From Brachypterus glaber (Eukaryota; Arthropoda; Insecta; Coleoptera; Kateretidae): DNA of 64,000 nucleotides. The translations under genes were made by a program, and so were the position numbers. The stretch covers positions 7,231,340-7,295,339 of the forward strand of contig OY294050.1 of the NCBI GenBank assembly GCA_958510825.1, read 5' to 3'. The notes below the pieces were generated by a model. It had not been told where the DNA came from and made no database searches. It was given only the letters and a program-made list of their open reading frames with translations. Below are positions 34,293 through 46,330 of the stretch, piece by piece (the stretch's first letter is position 1; the number at the start of each line of letters is the position of its first letter).

Positions 34293-34689
34293 AATGAGGA
34301 GTAAAACATTAAAAGAAAAGTTAGTAAGTTTATAATTGTTTTACTAGTTTAATTCAAAATTGCAACTAATTGCCAGTAATTTAATTTATAAAAGTAAAAT
34401 AAACTTTAGTTTGTCATGAAACGTGCATTTTGGTCACTGTAGTAGACATCAGCGGCCCTCTAACTAAATTAAATGAACACCCTTACAAAAACGAAGTTGT
34501 CATAGCAACGACTAACTAAATTTTAGCACACGCATAGGTCTAAATCCCTCGTAAAGTTTGTTACGTTTTTAGGCTTTATTTTACGGTCTTCAAAATGTTT
34601 TTCTCAGAAACGGAAAAAATACGTATCTTGAAAAAATCTACGAACACTTGAACATTTACTCTTATTATTTAAACATTTTTTTATCAATA

Positions 34690-35592
34690 GAGGAAATGCG
34701 CCTAATTTCGGATGGTTTCCAAATTTCAGATAGTAGTGTATTTAAGATACTGTCTGCAAAGGTAAACAGAAACCTACTTTTATGTGAAGCCAAAAGTCAA
34801 ACTAAATCCGTCCTGTAATATGATAACGGTAGAGCTTCTCCCCTTTAAATGGCAGCACAAATCGTTTATATTGCAAATGGCAGTTTTGTGCTCAGTTGCA
34901 TTATTATGCTTGTTTATTTTATAAATAATCGTTATAAAAGTTCGTGATTCTGTCTTGGGTAAGTTATGATGTTAGTTAAGTTGATCCACTATTCATAATT
35001 AAGCAATTTGAAAACGTAAACATTCTACAAATTTCTAATCTAAAAAGCAGAAAGTTGCCTAATTTCGGATAGACCATTTTTGTGCATTTGATTCCCAATT
35101 TCGGATATCCGCAAGGTAATTATTATTCAGGATAACCAACCATTAATTATTTTTTTTATAATGATACAACAAACTAAGATAAACAATTTTGAAAAAACGA
35201 AAATTACCTAAGATACTAAGATATTCGAAATTGGGAATCTAAAATTATAGTTCCTATAGTATTTCGTAGAAAATCGCTTAATGATTAAATTACGTCTTAA
35301 ATGTGAAGGAATAACAAGAAACATAAGCAATGGGATCCAGATCTACTCTTGAAAAAATTTTTTCGGATTTGTCCGAAATTAGGAGACCTTTTTCAAATGC
35401 ACAAAAATGCGCTGATTTTTTTTAACCGTGTTTTCTGGAAAAAATAAACTGTAATAAAATTGCTTTTATAATAAATCATGGTTCGCTATAATAAGTTGTA
35501 TCTGGTTATATAAAAAAAATATCAAAAAGTAATACCGAGTATTAAATATTGAATACATTGTAAATGGTATCCGAAATTAGGCGACTTTCCTC
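34690..35592. mobile_element. 903-bp iterated-motif element, second copy by duplication
   Basis: Same sequence, same TA flanks and same position in the unit as 31547-32449. It therefore arose by the segmental duplication, not by a second transposition. Confidence 0.9.
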
Positions 35593-35716
35593 TAATAATA
35601 AAAAAAATGTTTGCTGGATCTTAATTAACCGCTAAAAACCAAGTGGCCTTTGAAATCGCCATTTTTGAAAACGAATGAATAAATTAATTTATTCAGTAAA
35701 AGTTGACAGTAGATAC

Positions 35717-35932
35717 CATGGTCTGTTCCATCAAGCAAAAGAGTAAATTAAAAATCGCACAGTAAATATTTTTACAACAGGTTTGAATAGTATATGTTTG
35801 TGTATAGAATATAGTTATGTTTTATAAAATAAGCTACGCAGTATATTCGCACATCCAATATTCGAATCTGTTTTGAAAATATTCACTGTGCGATTTTTAA
35901 TTTACTATCTTGCTTGATGAAACAGACCATAG
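35717..35932. mobile_element. 216-bp MITE, second copy by duplication
   Basis: Identical in landmarks to 32574-32789, at the 3143-base offset. Confidence 0.85.
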
Positions 35933-36896
35933 GTGCAGAGATTTAATTTCTCGGTTAAATACATGATACGTTCAAAAGGTAGTAGTGAAAAAAATTCATT
36001 ACCGCAGAGTGCGGTTTTAAAACTCTGACACCAGGTTGGACCACATCAACATATCTATGGACCACGTCAACATAATTTTTAAGAAGTTCTGATTTAAAAC
36101 GGTTTAAAATTTTTATAAAAAAATAATGCGATGCAGTGGTATTTTCAGTAATCCAGATTTAGTTTTAATCTGTATAATAATTTAAGCTTATTATACATCG
36201 CAAGACTATAAACACTAAGTATTTGCCGTGTTAGTGTTTTATGTATAGTATTACTCCTCAAAGTCATTATAATCAAGGAAAATCCGAGTATTTATAGGAA
36301 TTTAGATTAAATCGGGTTTTCTGCGGTGAGATTTATGATAACATTAATCCATTTTATACAGTTTTGGATAAACTGAGTGAAGTTTTTCCTATTTTATATC
36401 TTAACAAAGCTAAAAGTGCCGCTGATTATAAGTCCAATGGTATACACACACATAAAAATTAAACCATGATTTAAGGTAGTGATGGACATATCGCCCTGTA
36501 AATTTTGAAACACCGTATCTACAAAAAAAATATTTTTGGTTTCTCTGGACTGGTAACATGTTCAAACTCTACTGTAAAAAGTAAACTGAATATTATGTTA
36601 CAAATAGATAGGAAATCGGAAGTTATTATCATATGCAATGGAGATTTCTCCCGTTTGATTAGACAGGGACAAAAGTTCTACCCAAAAAGGATAGAAGACA
36701 TACATACACTCCCACTTCCACCCAACCAAACAAATTCTGTATTTGTTCTTTGTTGAACAAATACAATATTTCTTGGCCGGGCGAAAAGTGTAACTATATT
36801 ATTTTAATTAAAGAAATTACTGGCGTCATCTAAATTTTAGTAGAATTATCTTATTCTACAGATTCACATTAGCTATGTTCGTTCGTGCCGCTCACT

Positions 36897-36984
36897 GCTA
36901 CACTTTCCGGCCAACCAAATAAATACTGTATTTGTTGTATGAAAAACAAATACAGTATTTATTTGGTTGGCTGGAAAGTGTAGC
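36897..36984. repeat. Near-perfect hairpin with 40-base arms
   Basis: The left arm starts GCTACACTTTCCGGCC and the right arm is its inverse with a single mismatch over 40 bases; the loop is 8 bases (GTATGAAA). A degenerate relative, with AACCAAACAAATTCTGTATT and AACAAATACAATATTT, lies at 33577-33655 and 36720-36798 inside the duplicated units. RNA from either strand would fold into a long stem; probably a small palindromic MITE. Confidence 0.8.
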
Positions 36985-37050
36985 ACAAATGAGATAGAGA
37001 TAGGGTAGAGGTCTTTTGTTTCATAATTCTAGTTGTAGAGAGCTCCATTG

Positions 37051-37332
37051 TACTTTAATTTTAACAACACGCAACATTTTATGTCCGCCCTTAAATATTA
37101 AAGAACCTAAGTGACCTTAGAACTATAGTGTTTTAAAAAAAAAGTACATTTGTATGGGATCATAACTTCCTATCCATTTCTAACTTAATATTCTGTTACA
37201 TATGGATAGGAAGTTATGATCGTATACAAATGTACTTCAATTTTTGTTAAAAACACTATAGTTCTAAAGTCACGTACCTTAAAATTAAGAACGGACATGA
37301 AATTTTGCGTGTTTTTATAGTATATTAAAGTA
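37051..37332. mobile_element. 282-bp foldback element
   Basis: Arms of about 135 bases begin TACTTTAAT on the left and end ATTAAAGTA on the right. They pair through ACACGCAA, ATGTCCG, TAGAACTATAGTG, GTACATTTGTATG and ATAACTTCCTATCCAT. The short centre lies near 37185. No coding capacity. Confidence 0.8.
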
Positions 37333-37412
37333 CTAGTTTCATAACATACGTTTTTAGCGCGCGAGTACAAGTTCTAAAGTACTAGTGTGCTAAAAACCTG
37401 TTATGAAACGAG
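37333..37412. repeat. ~80-base hairpin abutting the foldback element
   Basis: GTTTCATAACATACGTTTTTAG pairs with CTAAAAACCTGTTATGAAAC (trimmed), with CTAGT and GTAC pairing inside around a short loop. Confidence 0.65.
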
Positions 37413-38439
37413 TGCTTCATACAATTTTTTCTATTTTTCTCTAAAATTTAAAAAAACTTACATTTAAATTGATGACTGATTTAGGGATTTTTTTTTGGAT
37501 TGGCATTACAGTTTACACCATGTTTAAAATTCTAAGAACAAATGATATGTTGATATATTTTATAGTCATCTCTTCTCTTTTTTACTGCAATTAACCAAGC
37601 CACAATTTTAACATGGTAAAAATAATCTAAACACAAAATTTTGTAGAAAATTCAACTTTAAAGCGACATTGACATTTGCACGGAAAACGTCAAGCGATAG
37701 GCTAGGTCTGTTGCCAACCCAAAAGAACAAAAAGTACAGACCTCTTATGGGCCTATAAGAACATGCAAAATGCGTGTGATTATGAGCTTATAAGAGTCGC
37801 AAAATAGAAAAACAATAATTAAAGCACAATTGTGTGTCCGATTTCCTGTCCATTTGTAACTGAACATTCAGTTTACTTTTTACAGTGTAGATTACACCTC
37901 TTAATAACGAAATATGTAGGGTCTAGAAATTTTAGGGAAACGAAAGGATTGGTTAGGGATCCTGGAAGCCAATACCAATAAAAATCTCGTATAACTAATA
38001 ATTATCCAATAAATATTTTGAAATAAATAAAAAGACGCTCTGCTCTGATGTTCATAAAGCCTTACCGACTTACAAACAGATTGCACTGAGCGAGAGAGAT
38101 AAAAAGCAATTGCGTATACGCCAAATTATATTCAGCACGGTCAGTTAGTCGCAAATAAAGAAGTTCAAAGGGAATGGCCTAATGCACCGCATATATTTAC
38201 GTATACACACACAACTTTCATTTCGATTCATTCACCCCTGAATTGCAAATAAAACAGTTGTTCAGCAAATATAATTTTGTTATTTTCACCTAGATAATCA
38301 AGTTAAAAAAATACAAACACGTTTTAAAATTGGATAGCTGCATGTCTAGTTTTGTTTTGATAAAAACGTAATTATGAAAACAACCACTTGCATGTTTAGT
38401 GGTATAACAAACAATATTTATTTAAAGAAAAACTTACTA
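37413..38439. other. Unassigned DNA with one fragment related to the duplicated unit
   Basis: The stretch 37825-37895 is the reverse complement of about 33420-33490 (ACTGTAAAAAGTAAACTGAA and ACAGGAAATCGGA). Otherwise nothing recognised. Confidence 0.5.
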
Positions 38440-38511
38440 CTTCGGACATGATTCGAACCTGGGACCTTTCAATGTATCTACTGACTCTTTACCAGGCGAG
38501 CTATAACTATA
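38440..38511 (-). pseudogene. tRNA-like sequence, probably a tRNA pseudogene or SINE head
   Basis: Read on the minus strand, GTTATAGCTCGCCTGGTAAAG resembles a tRNA D-arm region with its A-box (GCTC pairs with GAGT), and CCCAGGTTCGAATC about 40 bases later has the form of a B-box and T-loop. The T stem has two mismatches, the anticodon stem does not pair and no acceptor stem can be formed, so it is not a working tRNA. Amino-acid identity cannot be assigned. Confidence 0.5.
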
Positions 38512-38845
38512 CTTTTAATTTCTTATGGGAAATTGTTAAGTAACTTTTCCTGCGTTTACTGGATCATAGCTGGATCAATAAATGTTTCATATTTATGTGA
38601 AAAATGCAGTTTTGCTATAAATTTAGATATACAAAAGTTGCTTCTTAAAGATAAAACATTAACAGTTAGGATATATAATACAAGAAGTAAGTTGGAAATG
38701 GTGCCTGGAAGCTGTTATAATTAATTCAGTTACAATATGAACAGCTAGACTCTGTAGTAACCTACTACATAGTTTTATAGTTAGCGAAACAAAATAAAAT
38801 AGCTATGTTTCAAGATACATGAACTAAAATGACTAGAACAACAGT

Positions 38846-39362
38846 ACCTTATTGTGACGTTTTCTGTCAAGAATAAGAGTGGAGACATTAAAATCTATGG
38901 AAATGGCAAACCCGCAAACATGATTTTAGCATTTTCCGGATATGCCAAATTTCTCTTCTAGTTATAAATGTCAAAATATATTTTTAAGATTATTTATCAT
39001 GACATATTTTTACAGTTTCGTATGCAAAAATAGACTTGTTTGTCATACCTCGCATATTTTTGAACTTTTCTTTTTCTCCAGTTTGAATTAATCATAGCCT
39101 TTCTTCATTCTGTTATTACCAAATGAAGTTTTAAGTAAATGGAACCCATTTTCTTCCGACTCACAGTAACATTTAATAAACAGTTTCTTTGAAAATATGC
39201 GCACATGTTATGTGACATCTAACGCCAAAACATAGTTACCCACCAAGATATCTGGAGGCTTTAATTCCTCCAGTCATCTTGTTACCCACTAATAAATAAC
39301 AATTTTTACGAGAATTTATTGTCTCCACTCTTTTCCTTTGACAGAAAACTCCACATTAAGGT
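38846..39362. mobile_element. ~517-bp MITE with about 45-bp terminal inverted repeats
   Basis: The left end reads ACCTTATTGTGACGTTTTCT and continues GTCAAG-AATAAGAGTGGAGAC; the right end is the inverse with small differences. Solo termini of the same family sit next to both foldback copies (7991-8049 and 39741-39796). No frame of note. Confidence 0.8.
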
Positions 39363-39740
39363 CCTCTAACTAGAACCTATGCTGATGTTAATGCTACCGT
39401 TTTATTCTGAAATCGCGTCTCAGTTTTGCGATCTACGTTAAATTAATTTTAAAACTAAATTGTTTGCAAATACCATTAGTACCACAATTTAGTAATTTAG
39501 CGTAATTTAACCTATATAATGCAACACTATTATATCCTCCTATACGACATCCCGTTCGTATGTAAATTGCAAAACGAGAAGAGACGCGCTGCCGCATTAT
39601 ACCCAATGAAGCAATATAAATCCAATCAGCTCAACTATACATTATTTACCTGAGTCGCCCACTTTCATAACAGGACAAACCTAAATTTAAGATAAAAACT
39701 ATCATAGCTATAGTTTTTATCAGGCAGGAATAGAGATCCC
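39363..39740. other. Unassigned DNA
   Basis: Nothing recognised between two related elements. Confidence 0.4.
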
Positions 39741-40433
39741 TAATGTGACGTTTTCTGTCAAGGAAAAAAGTTAAGACAATACAAATCTGGCAAAAATTAA
39801 CCAAATTTTATTATCGTAACTATAACATACTAGTATGGCTTGAAGAGTATTGTTTAAATGACGTCATAGTTAGTCGGTAAAGTAGGACACTATTAAACCA
39901 AAATTTTTTTGGAGGTTAAAAAATTGATTGAGTTGTCTGTTTTGCGATATTTTAATTGAGAACCAAAAATGAGGTGTACAAGGAAAAAATTAGGCTTGTC
40001 CTAACTTTGCAAGAACATTTTTGCATAAAGTTTATAAATTACTTACTTTTATTGAACTCATTTATTATAGGTACCTACAATATCCACGAATGATACGTGA
40101 CGATTTAAAATTATTTCAGTTTAATCCGTTCTTGCACAAAAAAGGGCCTGGCCAAACAATCTTACAAATATTTTTAACGTCTGGCTTACCCAAAAAAATT
40201 ATATCTAACCTATTTTTTTCCTCTTCTTGTTCGAAAGAATATGATTTTGAGTGGACAGAAATATAATAGAAAAGGATAGAAATACTTACTATGCGAGCAA
40301 ACCACCTAGGGTACGAGGTTACTACGAATAGTTAGTGTGAAGTCATTGTTTGTTGTAGTTAAGTAATAAAATGTGTGTAGTATGCTATTCTTCATACTAG
40401 TATGTTATAGTTACGATAATAAAATTTGGTTAT
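39741..40433. mobile_element. Palindromic foldback element copy 2 with attached MITE terminus
   Basis: 39741-39796 is the terminal segment of the 38.8-kb MITE family. From 39797 the sequence is the foldback element (AACCAAATTTTATTATCG) ending in its inverse at 40433. This copy keeps the right-arm segment missing at 7336-7415 on the mirrored side of copy 1, but has lost most of its left arm. TGACGTCA remains at about 39861, and TGAAGTCA replaces it near 40339. The 81-codon frame at 40021-40266 lies wholly inside and is not a gene. Confidence 0.85.
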
Positions 40434-41628
40434 TGTTATTAAATAAATAAGCAAATTTTGTTTAACTATCTTTTAGCATTAGATGTTAAAATAACATAAG
40501 CGCTCACTTCCAAAGAAATTTTTTATTAAACCGTGACTATACTATAGTACAATTTGTGGTTGGCGCATATATAACACTATGTTTTTTGTATTATCAGTGT
40601 AGCTCTAGAACTGCGAAGAGGATAAAAACACTTGACTTGTTTTGTATTCTATAGATCTACGTATTTATTGTTTGAATTAATAAATTCTAGTATATACTTT
40701 CGATCTGTGAGGGATACGACAATTGGGTTAATCCACTAAAGACACCACTCCTGTGTGAAAAATATCATATGACAACAGCAGACAATAGATATTGCACTTG
40801 TGAACTAGATCACAAGTGATGTAGCTTTTGAAACAATACATGATAATGATAAAATTTCGCATTCAATATTTTTATTGGCAACATTTAACAATCATATGCG
40901 ATATACGATATAGTAGGTCCTATACACTATGCAAAAAAAAAACTTACAAAGTGTTGACCTTAGGGTTTAAGTTCACCAACTATATTGATCCGAGTTCTAT
41001 ATCCACACAAGATTAAGTTTACACTGCCATTTCTGTGTAATGTGTTCAGTAGGTTATACTGTCTTTAGTAGGTTTTGAAGAGATCGATTAGGCGGGAACA
41101 GTATGTCTTACCAGCATCAACATTGCTATATATGAGATAAAACTAATCCACGTGAAAGTATTTTTTTTAGGTTATGAGCTGGATAATTATTTAAAAAAAG
41201 GGTTAATAACTATTATAGAATATAGGTTTTATCGTGTTTTGAAACCAAAGGATTAGCCCATACATTATTTACCTGCTGGCTGCTGCCTCGCACAGGAATT
41301 ATTTATTTTGTCTAGATCTCCTAAGAAACTATTCAAGTTCAGCTTTGTCCAGTGACGAGCTACGTATCGTTTGTTTATATGTCGATTTACATCTTGCTTC
41401 GAGAGTATACTGGTCTATAGCTTGACACACAAATGCTGTTTTATTGCATCTATAACATAATGGCAAATCAACTAACTATTGCCGACGACTTACGTTTTTA
41501 TAAAACACGGAAAAAAATCTTTTATTTACATATGTGCCTGCGGGCACACATACAGAGAGAATGTGTGCTTGCTAAACAAATATGTGTAGCCAGTACCCAA
41601 TTATTGTATGCTATGTGCGAATGGTATT
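40434..41628. other. Unassigned AT-rich DNA
   Basis: No gene or repeat recognised; the 75-codon frame at 41433-41660 shows no motif. Confidence 0.45.
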
Positions 41629-41830
41629 TAACAAAGAAGGAATACTTTGTGTTATTTTAACATTAAGTCGTCCCTTTGGGTATTAAAAATGCTGCTACTT
41701 CACTAAATCAGTGAAATCTGAGTTCATTTTTTTAGTTTTTTTCTTGTTGATATCATCCTATAACAAAGAAGGAATACTTTTTATTATTTTAACATTACTC
41801 TTTGAGTATTAAAAATATAGCGACATTTTC
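41629..41830 (+). repeat. 132-base-spaced direct repeat
   Basis: TAACAAAGAAGGAATACTTT begins at 41629 and again at 41761. Similarity continues through TTATTTTAACATTA and GAGTATTAAAAAT-like sequence for about 70 bases. Confidence 0.75.
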
Positions 41831-42551
41831 ACTATCAAATTAATGATACGACAAAATTTCAGTAGAAGAAATAATTGGCATTACTTTAACATTGGCTGCG
41901 TTCAATGGAAACAGCAAAACTCATCGAAAGCTGTCAAGTCACTACTGAACGTTGTGATCAGTTTCGATTGACAGATGTCGCTGAATCATTCCTCATCAAC
42001 GTTTTAAGATGATTAGTTTTGATTGATTTTATAAAAGCGCGGGAATTTACTTTTTACAGGACAGATATTAGCCGTTCAGCAGTTTTGTTAGCAAAAGTTA
42101 TCATTTGATTTTTTTTGGTTTCGGTGAACTTACCGGACACAAAAAATAACGCCAATCTTGTACTAATTTTTCACTGTAATGCTAAAACTAACAATTATAA
42201 ATAATTCTGAATGCGGAAAATGTTGTTTTTTATCTAGAACAAACTTATATTTAAAAATAACTGTTTATTTTACAAAGAATGATGACAGATTACATGTATC
42301 TAACTTCGTGGATGTATGTTTCTAACTTCGTGTATGTTTGTAAAAAAATGCAGCGTTGTCAGATGTAAGTATTAGATATTAGCGGTGTGGGTATTACGGC
42401 CGAAGATCATACTGCCGAAAGCGAGGTTTGTAGTAGCAGCACTGATTTCAGTGGCTCTCTTACTATTTTCTGAAAATTAATAAATATAATAAAATAATTG
42501 TTGAAATTTTTATAATAAAAAATTGTTAAAATACTCACGAATTTCTGGTTA
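41831..42551. other. Unassigned DNA
   Basis: No supported feature. Confidence 0.4.
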
Positions 42552-42725
42552 GTGTTTTTTTTAATGGGTGTGTTGGTTTACGTTAAAAATGGTTTGGTTT
42601 GGTAGTTTGCTGGTTTGGTTTTTTTTTTTTTAATAGGAGGCGTTGGTTAACGTTAACAATGGTTTGGTTTGGTAGTTTGCTGGTTTGGTGTTTTTTTTTA
42701 ATGGGAGGCGTTATTTTACGTTTGT
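42552..42725 (+). repeat. 70-bp tandem repeat, about 2.5 copies
   Basis: GGTTTGGTTTGGTAGTTTGC begins at 42591 and 42661. Each unit also has a poly-T run, TAATRGGAGGCGTT and a TTWACGTTAA-like block. A related single copy lies at 13505-13610. The 87-codon frame at 42599-42862 is repeat-encoded and not a gene. Confidence 0.85.
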
Positions 42726-43639
42726 GTTTTTTTTATAATAAAATTATAGTTTTTGATTACTTTTTGTACATTTTTAATATTAACCTCAGAAAAAAACGTT
42801 TTCAATATATGCACAATCTGACAACGCTGTTTATTTATCATCTTAGCAGGGTCCTAAATTGAAGTAGAGAAGCAGAAGAAGAAGAGAAATGTACTTAAAA
42901 ATGCATAAAATTCGGACTTTTTTAAATTAATTTCTCGCTAATTTGTGAGTAATCCGCAATTTTTTTTTTGCAAAAATACTATTTAAGGTAAGTACTTTTT
43001 TTTGGTTTTAAAAAAATTTAGAATTCGTGTGGCCGGTAAGTTCACCGGCCCCATTTTTTTTAATTTTTTCTTGTCATCAAAGATCCTTTGTTTTAAGCAG
43101 GAATCGAAAGAGTTTTATTATTCTTTTCTTCAGCAGTCATTTGATATAGCCACAATATGCATATTGTTTTTTATGCATATTGTTTTATGCATTGTTCTTT
43201 TAAAAGCTCGGATGTTTATAAAATTTTACTTATAAAACAACTCGTAAAAGAATATTTAATGTTAGACATAAAAATTGTACGTTATAAAATCATTTAAGTT
43301 TGAACTTTAATTTCTTTATTATACCGTGCGTGTCAGAAGTGTTTAAACACTTCTTTTAATTTTTTAACAACATCGATTTAAGATTATAAAAACATAGTTA
43401 ACATTTCCAGGTTAAGAAATGTTTTATTAATTTTTCCATTAAAAAATCGATATGTTTGTACTCGTTGCAGTATTGTAAGCAATTATTAATATTAGTTATA
43501 ATGCAGCATTAACTTTAGAAAACAGTTTGATATTGAATTGTTTACGATATTCGTATTATAATAAAAAAAAATTGTATTATTATAATAAAAAAGTATAATT
43601 GCAGGTGATTTTTCTTTAAAATGTCCACAATTTTTAGCC
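42726..43639. other. Unassigned AT-rich DNA
   Basis: A donor-like AAGGTAAGTA occurs near 42986 but no exon could be defined. Nothing else recognised. Confidence 0.4.
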
Positions 43640-43727
43640 CATGTAAATAGTATAGGAAAATAGCGTTACAGGAGGGGGGGGGGTTCAAATGATTAAAATT
43701 TGCGTTAGGTAATACTTGAACGCTCCC
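43640..43727. mobile_element. Harbinger-like MITE fragment
   Basis: Contains TAGTATAGGAAAATAGCGTT and the right terminus AATACTTGAACGCTCCC, matching the interior and right end of the complete copy at 49602-49706; the left terminus is lost. Confidence 0.7.
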
Positions 43728-44849
43728 TATGTACACATGTGTACCAACTTTAAAACAACAGATATGAATTGTTTTCTTGAGACGTCTCCTGCTCAATAAT
43801 ATTTTATTACTGTAGTGAGGATAACTTTTAAAACACACTGTATATATATAACATTAAACTTTAATGAACTCGTTATTTCTTTAAATTTAATATTATATGC
43901 TACGTACAATAAACAATAAATTAGGCCATTATATGCTATAATATATTATTTTAACATCCTGCCACATGCTATTTTATTCTAGCTAATTAATAAACCCACA
44001 AAGGTATTTATATAAATTATAATTATTGAGAATTATGAACATATAATTGAGTTTTAGACCCTAATGATAATGTATTGCGTACACACATGTCTTAGAGGGA
44101 AATCACTCTTTTTATATAACAAGTCTTGTTACAAAATAAACCTTTAAGAACATCTTATTATGGATTTTATAAAATTAAATTCTTAGCTAAATTTCTTTAC
44201 TTGCTGTATAAGTTATAAGATAAGATAAGATAAGTAAAGAATTATTTTTTTTAATGTATACTTGCCGAACCTGTTAAAGGGAAGTACATAAACTTGGTGC
44301 GGGGGACAACTAGAGGGATTATACTGATGAATAGATTATACCTGTTCCCAAAATACAATGTTTTTGATTATAAAGGGCGAAAGAAAATTTGTATCACGTT
44401 CATTGCGGATTCCTAAACGTACAGTGTACGAGTTATGCAATTTATGTGCTACGATTATCTGGTATTGTACTGTACAAGTTCAGAATGTAAGAAAATTTAT
44501 CTTTAAAGTACGTAATTGAATAATTTATATACTCATTTAAATAATATTTATGTTTTTGCAAATACTATTTTCTATACAAACGGCCATTATATACTCAATT
44601 ATTTAAACCAACTCCGTTTTAATTCCATACCTGAAATGTAGTATTTCAAATACCTGACACAAGGAAAATAAGTTCAAAAACAAAAAAACCTTATATAAAG
44701 ATCGATACGTTAATTTAATTAAAAAAAATCTGTGACACAATTTCGATCTTTGAATTCTTACGTTATTAAAGAGAAAATTAAACTTTACAAATACTAAAAC
44801 TATTAGTTTAACTTTAGCCTAACTATTTGTCTTAAAGTCTGGTGAATTG
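43728..44849. other. Unassigned AT-rich DNA
   Basis: Contains a short (AAGAT)n run at about 44217-44233. No gene recognised. Confidence 0.45.
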
Positions 44850-45349
44850 TGAAATCATTCACGTTTGGGCGCCAACTGAATATTGATCAAGTCTTAAAGC
44901 GATTTAATTTTAGCCCTTTTATATTCATTAACCCTCTGTTTTGTTTTCTTAGAGATAAGAAAAACTAATAAGACTTGAAGTAGGTGTAGCTTTTTGCTTT
45001 CCAGCTATTAGGCGTGTGTTATAGAGGCAATATAATACACTATCGCCTGTTTAAGGCTGCCTGTTTTCGATACTTTGATTGATAACCTCAAAAATAACTT
45101 TAAAAGAACTAAAAGTGTGCAGATCTGTAAAATCATTCACGTTGAGCGCATATTGAATAAGTTTAAGTCAACTAATTAATTCTTAAGCAATTTAATTTTA
45201 GCCCTTTATATTCATTAACTCCCTGCTTGTTATCTTAGAGATAAGAAAAACTAATAAGACTTGAACTACGTGTAGGTTCTTGCTTTCCAGGTATTAGGCG
45301 TGTGTTATAGAGGCAAAACAATCCCTATCGCCTGTTTAAGCCTGTTCTA
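44850..45349 (-). mobile_element. LTR-like remnant duplicated in tandem
   Basis: 44850-45066 and 45127-45349 are diverged direct repeats; shared blocks are AAATCATTCACGTT, TTTAATTTTAGCCC, AGATAAGAAAAACTAATAAG and TTAGGCGTGTGTTATAGAGG. The first contains, on the minus strand, TTGGCGCCCAAACGTG (44860-44875), close to the primer-binding-site form seen at 22298; the second has a decayed version. Each copy could be an LTR end plus leader. No coding domain or polypurine tract was found, so this stays tentative. Confidence 0.45.
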
Positions 45350-45639
45350 AGCCAGCTTAGCGAATACTACGGAACGGAGATTCTGAATTCTAGGCGTAAT
45401 CATGATTTGTGCACAATTCCTCTAAATAATGAATTTTGCAACCTAGTTTGATCAAAATCTCGGCTAATCCGCCTTCCTTTTGGGGTTGCCACTTTGAAAT
45501 CGCTTGAAAAGGATGCTTGTTGATAAAATAATAGAATTAGATTCCGCATACAAGGGTATTTTTAATAAACTTACAACTTTTTCTTCTTTGATTTATGAAA
45601 AAACCTAATAAATAAATATTAAATACTATATACTAAATA
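45350..45639. other. Unassigned DNA
   Basis: No supported feature. Confidence 0.4.
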
Positions 45640-45800
45640 CATATCAGCTAAAACAAAAAAAAATGTATGTATGTAATAATTGTACAACTTATATTGGGTA
45701 TTTAAAGAAAAGAAAAAGCACTATAAGCTAAAACTAAAAAAAATGTACCTATGTATGTAATAATTGTACAACTTACTCTTGGGTATTTAAAAAAGTATAA
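45640..45800 (+). repeat. ~80-base tandem duplication
   Basis: AGCTAAAAC, a poly-A block, ATGTATGTAATAATTGTACA and GGGTATTTAAA each occur twice, about 80-84 bases apart. Confidence 0.8.
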
Positions 45801-46330
45801 TTTATTTAACTCAACTGCTATTACCATAGTGTGTACCGAATCTACAGCCAATCACAACACTGAAAAAGTTTGGCCAGCCGTTTCGCCCTACCTAAGCTCA
45901 TCAGCACATAACCGTTTCAGAAGATGCAACTAAATAAGAGAACTGGTATATTTGTAACTAGTCTCTAGTTACAGATAATATCTGGAAGATGTTTTATTGT
46001 TGTTTCATCAAAACTATGTTACTTCACATAAGTAAACTTTGCGGTTTTTGATAGTTTATAAATTGTGCTAACCCTAATTTGTACTGGCAAAATAGATCCA
46101 ACGTATGCGAACACACGCAAAGCAAACATCAATTAATTTATGGGATATAGAATTTATATTGCAGATATGTTTACCTTAGTAACTGAAGAGTTGAACTTTC
46201 ATAAGAGTTACACTGAAGTCGAGAAACGTAGTGTCTCGTCTCGATTCTTGAGAGTTTCGATTTTTAAGACAAGAATCAGGTAATCGTTAGTATGACTCTT
46301 ACTTGACCTAAATATGTCAAAATAACGCAG
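45801..46330. other. Unassigned DNA
   Basis: Contains a small palindrome GTAACTAGTCTCTAGTTAC near 45955. No gene recognised. Confidence 0.4.

Larger units (their letters stand above)
33740..36878 (+). repeat. 3.14-kb tandem duplication, copy 2
   Basis: Head-to-tail repeat of 30597-33735 at an offset of 3143. It ends at AGCTATGT (36878), after which the sequence becomes unique and enters a hairpin cluster. Identity appears complete by eye, including the microsatellite. Confidence 0.95.

Noticed and set aside
33362..36756. Identical 83-codon frames at 33362-33613 and 36505-36756
   Set aside because: Identity follows from the recent duplication, not from selection, and part of the frame is made of hairpin sequence related to 36897-36984.
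42599..42862. 87-codon hydrophobic frame resembling a membrane protein
   Set aside because: It is encoded by the TTTGGT tandem repeat, and the hydrophobicity comes from poly-T.
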